This document shows, piece after piece, positions 55,197-64,000 of a stretch of 64,000 bases of DNA (position 1 is the first letter of the stretch; every line of letters begins with the position of its first letter). Position numbers and translations under genes: made by a program. The notes beneath the pieces are model-generated. The model made no database searches. It was not told where the DNA came from and worked only from the letters and a program-made list of their open reading frames with translations. The stretch covers positions 8,282,027 through 8,346,026 of the forward strand of contig NC_067491.1 of NCBI RefSeq assembly GCF_947179515.1, in the 5' to 3' direction. Source of the stretch: Apodemus sylvaticus. Its lineage: Eukaryota > Chordata > Mammalia > Rodentia > Muridae.

Positions 55197-55632
55197 GGTT
55201 AACTTTCTTTTTCTATCGGTTATTCTATTTATTTACATTTCAAATGTTGTCCCCCTTCACAGTTTCCCCTCCACAAACACCCTATTGCACCCCCCTCCCC
55301 TGCCTCTATGATGGTGATCCCCAACCTGCCCAAACACTCTGCCTCAGAGCCCTAGCATTCCCCTACATTGGGTCACCAAGCCTCCACAGGATCAAGGGGC
55401 TTCCCTCCCAACAATACCAGATAAGGCTATCCTCTGCTATATATCCTGCTGGGGCCATAGGTCTCTCCATGTGTACTCTTTGGTTGGTGGTTTAGTCCCT
55501 GGGAACTTTGGGGGAGCGGGGAGGTCTGGCTGGTTGATATTGTTGTTCTTCCTATGAAGTTGCAAACCCCTTCAGCTCCTACAGTCCTTGCCCTAACTTC
55601 TCCATTGGGGTCCCCATGCTCTTTCAATCTTA
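55197..55632 (-). mobile_element. L1 3' UTR (Lx-type), antisense
   Basis: TTTATTTACATTTCAAATGTTG, TCTCCATGTGTACTCTTTGG, GTTGGTGGTTTAGTCCCTGGG and GCAAACCCCTTCAGCTCC are the complement of the block order at 6,885-7,530. No coding part is present. Confidence 0.85.
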
Positions 55633-55639
55633 TCTAGCA

Positions 55640-58450
55640 TTGATCATAACACTGTTGCAACAAGTCAAAAACAGAATGTCTCCCCAAAGAAATAGAAATA
55701 GAGAATGTTGAATTGGTCGTTGGAAGCTATTATCTAGATGTAGGTTATTATTTTGTTGCCAAGGCTGGCCCAGAATTCAGCTAGTCTAGGCTACCCTCAA
55801 AATCATGAAGATCTCTTCATTCAATGGCCCAGATTAGACATCTGCAATAAATAAAAATACTGCATTCAGTTTTAGAAATAGTAAAGGTTCACTTGCTTAA
55901 CAGCTATATGAGAAATATTGAACAAAGCCCTCTGCCATGGGGGAAAGAAATAAAAATTATCAATTTAAATAAGATGAGAGAGTAAGAAGAAATCGATGTA
56001 GTGTCTTAGGGTGAAAACTATAAGTGTGTATTTGATACTTTTGGCATTGAATTCCCTGGAAAAGTAGAGAAGGGAAAGTTAGGAGTACATAGCCTGAGTG
56101 AGCAATGATATAAAAATGTGTATATAATTCGACCGCAGACATAATTCTATGACCTCAAGGAGATGGGTAAAGAGAAAATGTTAGTATGTTCAAAAAGAGA
56201 GTAGTATACAACAAAATAACCTTTCTGAAACTTGAGACAATGTCAGGACAGCACTGGTAGCAAGTTGTACCTCATGGAGGAGCCCAATCCAGGGACTATC
56301 ACCAACGTCATCCAGCTACGCCAAGGTGCCCGTGATATCTCATCAGAAAGCTCAGAATGACAAAGAGGTGGTAAACTAGATTGCAAGTTCTGAAGGAAAA
56401 TTACACATCATTTAGAATTTTACAACCAAAGAAACATCATTGATTATCAAAGAGAAATTTAGACAGAGTCGGAGAAGAAATACTTCAAGAATATTTTTTT
56501 CTGAAGGTGTAATGTTTCCTTTTTTGTTTTTGTTTTTTTTTTTTTGCTTGTTTATTTTGTAATGAACTTTATTATTTACTAGAACAATCATGCATACAGT
56601 AACATACTGGTTGACTTCTCCCAATCCCCAGAGCACTGTTTGTTTGCTTATCTGTTTGCTTGTGATAGCCTTAGTTCTGTAACTTAAAAACTATATATTT
56701 AACACAGGATGGTTTTGAACCCAAATCCCTTGTCCTCAGCCTTTTACTGTTGGAATTACAAGTATAGAAAATATATAGCTATCCTTTCAAAAACTGTTTT
56801 TTGTTTTTTGGGTTTTTTTTCCATACACAATACTTTTCTTATATTTTGCCTCTCTCAGCTTCACCAGCAAGGCTTATAAGATCTCAAACCTTCACCTTCT
56901 CATTCATTTAAAAAGGCAAAGTTTTCACTTGTATATCCACACTGTTTTAGGTAGATAGTAAATATAATTAAAATGGAGAAAATAACCTGGCAGTAAAGCA
57001 CATCGAGGAAAATTTAAACATTGAATACATAGAATAACAATTGGAGAACATGACTGGTTCTTGGGTTTCCTAGTAAAGGAAAAAATGAAGTCATTAAACC
57101 ACATTATTAGAACAACTAGTAAATCATGCTTATTTCCAATTATATATACTTTTTCAAAAGCTTAAAGACATAATGGAGAATAGCTATATAAAGATTACAA
57201 ACATTTTAAATTAGGATTCCCATCTTCACAACAAATGATATGTTTTATTCAAAATTTAATGTTCTTTTTGCCTAATGCATTTCTTAGCACAGCATTTCAA
57301 GATGTTGAATTAATTCAGAGAAAGCATAGTGCAGCAGAGTGTACTATAACTGTCTCTTTAGAGTCTAACACTTGGCTGGGGATGCTGGAGTGTCACGTGT
57401 TGCTCCTACAAACTGAAAAATCATCATAAAACTATGATCTTTAAAATTACAATTTTCAGTTTCATTTAACTTAGAGTCTTCAGCATTTTCACCATTTAAA
57501 GGGTGTTTTGGAATTATTTTAAAACTGTGAAATGGCTTAGAAGGGAATCTGATTGTGCTTGGTTCTGTTTAAGTGATGTGTTGTGGATTCCTGTAGAACC
57601 ACATGGCTTATGGCAAAAAGGACCCGAGCACACAACAGAGGCTCAAATAACAAATGCCCCGCATCATCTTCGAGGAATCCGCTCACGTCAAAAGCCCAGC
57701 ATAGCCAAAGGTAACCAGTCAGGGTTTCAGCTCCTCGTTGAGAAAACAAACATTTTAGATCACTAATCTTGGAGAAAGTGAGCGACAATTCAACCCTCAG
57801 ACTAAACCCTACCCTACAGATGGAAAGCATACCTTCAAGGTGACTTTCCCAGGAAACTGGCTTTAGTTTGAGTAACGTTGGGAGATAAATCACATTGTAT
57901 AGAAAGGCCAGTACGGAGGCCAAGCCATCTGAGGGGTTTTCTCCATGGATAAATGAACCGATTTTTTTTTATCTTAATTTGGGCTTCATTCTTTAGTTTC
58001 CAGATATTTAAGATAGTAAATCCTACAGATAATAAACTCACATTCCCTTTTTATTCTTTCGTTTTTTTTTAAATTAAGTTCCTTTTCCAGACACCTGTTT
58101 TGTACTAGATTTGATGAAACCCCGAAGAAATATTGAACTGTCTCTATCCCAGAAGTTAAACCTTAATTACACAGTTCTTTGAGGTGAGAAAGAACTTGAC
58201 ATTGCACTGCATGAGGCTGGTAAGCATTCACTTAAATATTTTCAGATGAACCAGCACTTTCATGTAGCAATATATATGGAAAGTAAAAAGAAAATCTAGG
58301 TAGTTAACTGTTTTAAAGAAACTCAAATCTGCAGCAATTCTCTGTTTAGCTCTTTTAAATACTTTAATGGCACCATGAAATCTTTACTTTTATGTCAATA
58401 CTCCAAGTGATATCTATGTCATTAAAGAGTCATGGAGTCTGGAGGAGGAC
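55640..58450. other. Mostly unique sequence; weak B1-like traces
   Basis: Weak antisense B1-like strings occur at about 55,745-55,810 (TTGCCAAGGCTGGCCCAGAATTC) and 56,640-56,770 (GGTTTTGAACCCAAATC, TGTTGGAATTACAAG). T-rich runs lie at 56,517-56,545. Two slightly gene-like stretches (56,274-56,360 and 57,597-57,710) are listed as findings. No gene is supported. Confidence 0.5.
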
Positions 58451-58454
58451 TACG

Positions 58455-58605
58455 GACTTAGGGAGCACTGATGCTCTCGTAAAGCAAACAGCTTTGTTTT
58501 CTATTCCCCTTGTCAGGCTCCACACTCTAGTGCTGGGGATTCTGATGCCCTCTTTTTGCTTCTGCACACAGATATACACACTCACTCACAGATACATATA
58601 TACAG
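58455..58605 (+). mobile_element. Possible B3-like SINE 3' half, sense
   Basis: TCTAGTGCTGGGGATTCTGATGCCC and CTTCTGCACACAGATATACACAC resemble the B2/B3 3' half with its CA-rich tail. No head was recognised. Weak call. Confidence 0.35.
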
Positions 58606-58752
58606 CAGTGGGTGGGTGGGGAGCACCCTCATTGAAGCAGGCGTAAAAAGGGTGTGGTGGGGGTCTTCAGAGGGGAAACTGGAAAGGAGGATAACATTTG
58701 AAATGCAAATAAATAAAATAATAAAAATTTAAATTATAAAAAGAAAAAAGAG
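58606..58752 (+). mobile_element. Short L1 3' end fragment, sense
   Basis: GGGGAGCACCCTCATTGAAGC, GTCTTCAGAGGGGAAACTGG and AACATTTGAAATGCAAATAAA match an older rodent L1 3' UTR end, followed by an impure A-rich tail. Confidence 0.75.
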
Positions 58753-59850
58753 TGATAATAATCTTAAAAATGTATATAAATGACTTTCTTTATGCAATTC
58801 AATTAAAAGTATGGTGATATTCTAATTATAATACTCTGAGAGTAATAAATCTATAGTAAGTGCCCCACCTTGTACACATCACAAGAAGATGAAACAGAAG
58901 GTCCTCGCAAACCACAAATGTGAAACTCATCATGTTCGGTGCTTGGAAGAATAAAAAGGGAAGATTCGACTGAAAGATATTTGTCAGGTGCTGACTGGTA
59001 GCAAGATAACAAAATTCTCTACAAAAGCAATGGTGCTAATACCCCTTCCTTTTATAGATACTACAGCAATGGTGCTGATACCCCTTTACAGACACTACAA
59101 CAGAAATCCTTTTAGAGTGTCGGAGTAGTCTCTGAGACTGGGAGACCTAACAAGGGATGAGTAAACATATCCTGTCAACAGCTCTGCCCTTCACGGTGCT
59201 TTCAGTGAGAGTAAACTCTGTTTAATGGATGCACTTGACAGGGCAATCCATTATAAGTGCCTTAAAAGCAGACATAAGTAAAACAACCTAAACCACATCC
59301 ACTGTTAATAATAGATGTTTATTCGTCATTGGCAACTATTGATTATAGGCTTAAAAGGAAGTTCTTTGTGCATTGATTTTGGGGGCCTTTGCCTTGCTAT
59401 GTAGATAATTGCAAGAAACATGAGCTTAATGGAAGCATGTCTCAACTCGTAAAAAATGAAGTTATCATTCAGGAACCAAGATGCAGCGCGAGGCTGTGTT
59501 GGTTGTGAATAGAAATAGCTTGCTTTTAAAGAGACATTGTGAACCAACACCTTGGAGATTTGTTAAGGACAGTGGACTCCTGTTATTTGTAGTCTTAGAA
59601 TTCTGATCTCTATTATTCTAAAGGTTTTAGATGTATGCGTCTTGCCTCTTGTGCCTGAGTTGAAATTGAGTTTTATCAATCATTTGAACTATTCATTTTT
59701 TCATGACTCCAAATTATTTTTTTCATCTGTGACATGAGGGGCAAGCAGTGGATTAATGGAAAGATAGGATTTATATAAAGTATTATTCATGTTTCTGTGG
59801 CCAGATATGAGAAGTCACACAATTAAAGAATGAATGCATAGCGGTGATAA
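58753..59850. other. Unique sequence with one short local duplication
   Basis: At 59,027-59,097 the phrase AGCAATGGTGCT(A/G)ATACCCCTT plus TAGATACTAC/CAGACACTAC occurs twice in tandem (~41-bp spacing). Nothing else was recognised. Confidence 0.55.
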
Positions 59851-59854
59851 AATA

Positions 59855-60178
59855 TCATGAACAAGGTAAATTATAAAAACCGTTAATTGGACTTACAGTT
59901 TCAAAGTTTTAAGAGTCCATCATGACTGGGTTGTGTGGTAGCAAGCAGCAGGGCGAGGTGGGCTGCAGAGGCTGAAAGAACATATCTCAGTTCATAAGTA
60001 GGAAGAAAGAGAGAACATTGGGAATCTCAGGAGTCAATTGAGACCTCAAAGCCCACCTCCAGTGACACACCTGCTCCAACAAGACCACACCCACTAATCC
60101 TTCCCAGTTACACCAACTGAGAATCAATTATTCAATCACATGGCTTATTGGGACAATTCTCATCCAAACCACCACCAC
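59855..60178 (+). repeat. Abundant rodent interspersed repeat (copy of the 53,235 family)
   Basis: AATATCATGAACAAGG, TTAATTGGACTTACAGTTTC, GACCTCAAAGCCCACCTCC, AGTGACACACCTGCTCC and ACCACACCCACTAATCCTTCC follow the same block order as 53,235-53,610. Diverged copy. Confidence 0.65.
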
Positions 60179-61598
60179 ATACATATATTAAGATAGACAT
60201 TTGTACACAGAAAAATATATATCATAACATAATGTATATTACTTTTGAAGGCAGTGGTATTTTGTAAATTATCAAAAGTTAGAATGAATCCTTATTCATA
60301 TCTTTCCTCTTGTTTAGGAATTCTTTTACTTTATAACATTTATGAAAATTTCTAATTAAAATTGAATATATCTGTTAAATATTTAATAATTTAATGCTTG
60401 TAAAATGAGTTTCAACCATAGTGAGACCTCCTAACTCAAAAGGTCCAAACTTCAAGGTCAATAAGAAATAGAGTTATTATAAGATATCTGCTAATCTGAG
60501 TGAATATCAAACAATTTATATATGCTGAATAATACTAATAGCTAGTTTTACATTTAATTTACTGTCAGTGAAAATACACACTCATTCTTGAGAAAGCAGG
60601 GAGATATTGCATTACTATTTACATCATTTAATAAGAAATATTTTTAAAATATTTATACGAATATAACTCTCAGTTGTAATTCTTTTCCCATACAATTTTT
60701 TATTAGTACAGTATACATACTTCCAATACTCAGACAGAAATCATGATGTACTTACATGAATTATAATTATTATCTAAATGACAAGAACAGGCCAATATTT
60801 ATGCCACCAAAATGTTCACAGAGTTTAAATTACATTAAACATATTTTATTACATTCACAACTGGAAATATGGGAAATCCAGTACACTGTTATTTAGTGCC
60901 AGCAAGGAGAATATAAATTATCAAATCTCTCTGATTACTCAGTTGAGTCAAAACACTCAGTCCAAAATTGTCAAAAGAGTGTATTAACAATGATTTTTAA
61001 GATAGGTTTAATACTAAGGAAGTAAATTAATGGTTGTATTTAACACATTACAATCCACTCACAGCTGGTAGAGCTATTATCTGTCACTATTTCTTCTCTT
61101 TATTATTGAATATTTTTAATTTCAAAATTAGTGGGAAAAAAAGCACCCTGTACTATGCCAAGATGTAGTGGTTGACAACAGTGCAATTTATTACCTCAAT
61201 ATTTTGTATATTAGTTTACGCATATTTCTGTATAAATTTCATGGCCGTGACATCCCTTGGCATGCTGACCAAGTAACTCCCTTCATCCCCATTGAACAGA
61301 AGCTTGGCATATGTCTGACAGCTAGTTACAGAATGATACTCGTTCTGATGTGCCTTGATATGGAGTGAACTTTGGACCTATACAGAGAGAAGAAAAAGGA
61401 AATATGAAGAAGTCTGTGTCCCGCATGGTCAGAATTTTGTCTCAAAGCGGAAAGCCAATTCAGACCACATACTTTTCTTATGCTATAGCAAAGGATCAGA
61501 CTCTACCCTGTAAACTATTTAGTACAAATAGCTGGGGACACGCATTAAAGAAAATGAATTTGCTCACAATGTACAAAGAAGGACACATGTGAAGCCCC
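60179..61598. other. AT-rich unique sequence, no feature seen
   Basis: Nothing recognised. Two chance frames of 66-75 codons lie at 61,168-61,592. Confidence 0.5.
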
Positions 61599-61600
61599 CC

Positions 61601-61601
<1 letters not shown>

Positions 61602-61655
<54 letters not shown>
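61602..61655. repeat. (CA)n microsatellite
   Basis: Uninterrupted CA run of about 26 units. Confidence 0.97.
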
Positions 61656-62354
61656 CAATTTTCATAAGACAGAGTGTATTCAGCCAAATCTATGAAGGTG
61701 TCTGTGTAATCTTGGCAAAGACATGTTTCAGGCCTATGTATCTTTGCTAGGTAGATAAACTTGGCCTGGAGACAGCTTTCAGAAAGTTTCCCTTGCTGTG
61801 TCATGAAGATACATGTCAGCTATCTGCTGAGGCTACACACTCTATTGAGGGCTTAACCTTGGAACAGACACTTAACATTCACTTTCATGTTCCCTGGTGG
61901 GTCTCAGACTCTTCCCATTAGCACCTCCATATGGTGGTTTTGTGACATGACCACTGGCTTCTACAAAATAACTAGTATCTGAGATAACAATAGAGACAAT
62001 ATTCCTGAAATAGTTGATGTTCTTTTCATAAGTAATGGAAAGTATCCTCCTACCCCTTTATTTTACTCTATTGATTATCCATCGATAGATTGACTCCTTT
62101 AGCTAAGGCAGACTTGTATAATAGGAAGGTATCTTGGTGTATAGAACCTGATTAATACTCTGTAGAGAAATATTAATCCAGCCACATGGCTACTCTGATC
62201 ACAACCAAGGACCTTCTAGGTCGGTGTGATCTGGCTGAAATGCAGACATCCTTTTAATACACACCTTTAAGGTAAGGTTAGTTTGTAGAAGGAAGCAGCC
62301 ATGTTTGAAAGTGATGTCTAATTGAGAGACAGACAAAATGATGAATGAGAGAAA
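61656..62354. other. Unique sequence, no feature seen
   Basis: Nothing recognised. It forms the left flank of the right-edge L1. Confidence 0.5.
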
Positions 62355-62362
62355 GTTTTGGG

Positions 62363-63003
62363 CCAGGGGTCTGCCTGCACTCAGGAACTGAGCACATAAG
62401 CAGGTTTTGTCTGCCAGCCCGCCTGGCTCAGTGCCATGTCCTGCCCAGGGATCTGCGGAAGGGGAGAAGCCCTGCGACCATATTTGCTGCCTGCTGGGGA
62501 CAGAAAAGGATCACTAGGTACTGTACCACCCTGAGCTTTAGATTTCTGGTGGTGCAAACCACCAGGGGTCTGCCTGCACTCAGGAACTGAGCACTTAGGC
62601 AGATTTTGTCTGCCAGCCCCCACCCTCCGGGCTTGGGGCCCTTGTCCTGCACAGGGAGCTTGGAAGGAGAGAAGCCCCATGGCCATATTTGCTGCCTGCT
62701 GGGGATAGAAAAGGAACACTAGGTACTGTACCACACTGAGCTTTAGATTTCTGGTGGTGCAAACCTCCAGGGGTCTGCCTGCACTCAGGAACTGAGCACA
62801 TAGGCAGGTTTGTCTACCAGCCCGCCTAGCTTGGGGCCTGCGTCCTGCCCAGGGAGCTTGGAAGGAGAGAAGCCCCTCGGCCATATTTGCTGCCTGCCAG
62901 GGATGGAAAAGGATCACTAGGTACTGTACCACACTGAGCTTTAGATTTCTGGTGGTGCAAACCTCCAGGGGTCTGCCTGCACTCAGGAACTAAGCACATA
63001 GGC
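62363..63003 (+). promoter_or_regulatory. L1 promoter monomers, a different type from 43.6 kb
   Basis: Three full tandem units start CCAGGGGTCTGCCTGCACTC at 62,363, 62,562 and 62,767, and a partial fourth starts at 62,965 (unit lengths 199, 205 and 198 bp). Each carries CCATATTTGCTGCCTG and TTTAGATTTCTGGTGGTGC. They share no obvious block with the 43.6-kb monomers and are poorer in CpG. Promoter role inferred from position and family knowledge. Confidence 0.88.
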
Positions 63004-63322
63004 AGTTCATCTGAAACCCAGTCCATCGCAGGACCTGTGTCCTATGTGAGAATCAACAGAAGAAGTGACCCCCACCACAATATCTTCGCTCCATAATAGA
63101 ACAGACAGAGAACACCTGGTTAACCTTTACAACCTAAGTAAAACATTGCTTGAGGCAAGACTGAGAAGGGCTCCAAAGGCACAAAAGAGGAAGGGAGCAT
63201 ATAAGTTATCTGTGCCAGAAGAAACCCAGTCATCCATTGTTGCAGAGATAAACTTAAAGATTCACAGTAGGTTGAAGCACCAGCCAGTGACAATAAGACC
63301 ATCTAACACCTGGGAGAACCAG

Positions 63323-64000
63323 ATGGCTGAAGGCAAACATAGGAACGTTACTAACAGAAACCAAGGCATTATGGCAGCATCTGAACCCAATTCTCCAACA
63401 TTAGCAAGTCCTGGATACCCAAACACACCAGAAAAACAAGATTTGGATTTAAAATCATTGGCCATGATGCTGGTACAGGAACACATAAAGGACATACTTA
63501 AAGAAATTCAGGAGAAAATGGATCAAAAATTAGAAGCCCTTACAAGGGAAACACAGAAATCATTGAAAGAAATTTAGGAGAATACAAAAGCCAATAAGGA
63601 GGAAACGCAAAAATCACTTAAAGAAATACAGGGAAACTTTGATCAACAGGTAGAAGTCATGAAAGAGGAAACACAAAAATCTCTTAAAGAATTAGAGGAA
63701 AACACAAACAAGCAAATGACTGAACTGAGCAAAAATTTCCAGGATCTAAAAACAGAAGTAGAAACAACCAAGAAAGCACAAAGGGAGACAACTTTGGAGA
63801 TAGAAAACCTTGGGAAGAAATCAGGGACCATAGACTCAAATATCAACAACAGAATAAAAGAGATAGAAGAAAGAAACTCAGATGCCAAAGATACCATAGA
63901 AACCATGGACTCCACAGTTAAAGAAAATGCAAAATGCAAAAAGCTTCTAACCCAAAATATCCAGGAAATCCAGGACACAATGAGAAAGCCAAATCTACGG
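63323..64000 (+). pseudogene. L1 ORF1 with one nonsense codon (partial, right edge)
   Basis: ATG at 63,323 (MAEGKHRN...). After 84 codons a TAG (63,575-63,577) replaces the CAG found in the intact copy. The frame then stays open to the window end. The coiled coil has one full 22-residue unit between the short first unit and the last partial one, where the intact copy has two. There is a small insertion (KDILKEIQEKM versus KDIEEKM). Truncated at the stop, the product would lack the RRM and C-terminal domain. Confidence 0.9.

Larger units (their letters stand above)
62355..64000 (+). mobile_element. Second full-length-type L1, cut by the right edge
   Basis: A monomer promoter (62,363-63,003), tether (63,004-63,322) and ORF1 (from 63,323) run out of the window. 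The first 225 codons of ORF1 show a single nonsense change. Sequence identity to the intact copy's ORF1 is high. Its state beyond 64,000 is unknown. Confidence 0.92.

Noticed and set aside
62381..62932. 183-codon - strand frame across the right-edge L1 monomers
   Set aside because: It repeats itself with the ~200-bp monomer period, so it is a by-product of the tandem array rather than a gene.

Overview
This is nuclear DNA from a murine rodent (rat/mouse group). The clues are rodent LINE-1 (L1) families with tandem promoter monomers, B1/B2/B3/B4-type SINEs, abundant (CA)n, (GA)n and (TATA)-rich microsatellites, and L1 3' UTRs of the rodent type. I cannot fix the species from the sequence alone. 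No conventional protein-coding gene, rRNA, tRNA or CRISPR array is supportable. The window reads as a gene desert or long intron, AT-rich, with very roughly 40% of its length derived from L1 copies of several ages.

The centrepiece is a full-length, apparently intact L1 on the + strand (about 43,625-50,226). It has a CpG-rich monomeric promoter, a 419-residue ORF1p with an expanded coiled coil, and an uninterrupted 1,274-residue ORF2p. ORF2p keeps its endonuclease residues, the FADD reverse transcriptase motif and the C-terminal CCHC motif. A short 3' UTR and a perfect 14-bp target-site duplication (TSD) complete it. A second, slightly damaged full-length-type L1 starts near 62,355 (+) and runs off the right edge with a single visible nonsense codon in ORF1. 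A third, on the - strand, runs off the left edge (1 to about 1,900).

Layout: 1-1,900 L1 promoter and ORF1 start (-); 1,924-3,690 L1 copy with an inverted 5' part; 3,713-4,165 old L1 3' UTR; 4.2-6.9 kb unique; 6.9-9.8 kb three L1 3' ends; 9.8-19.8 kb mostly unique with SINEs and microsatellites; 19.8-21.3 kb three antisense L1 3' ends; 21.3-25 kb mostly unique with one SINE and an unassigned rodent repeat; 25-29.3 kb old L1 fragments and a B2-type SINE; 29.3-31.6 kb unique plus a long (GA)n tract; 31.6-33.4 kb old antisense L1 split by a solo ERV LTR with 6-bp TSD; 34.7-37.1 kb inverted L1 carrying a second L1 nested in its 3' UTR, each with its own TSD; 37.4-42.8 kb relic of an old full-length L1, itself interrupted; 43.6-50.2 kb the intact L1; 50-62 kb mostly unique with scattered repeats; 62.4-64 kb second promoter-bearing L1.

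The genes that work together are the two L1 proteins. ORF1p is a trimeric RNA chaperone and ORF2p is the endonuclease/reverse transcriptase that inserts copies by target-primed reverse transcription. The other L1 copies show the outcome of that process: 5' truncations, inversions, nested insertions and TSDs. L1 copies in the window carry at least three different promoter-monomer types, and one copy looks like a mosaic of two.
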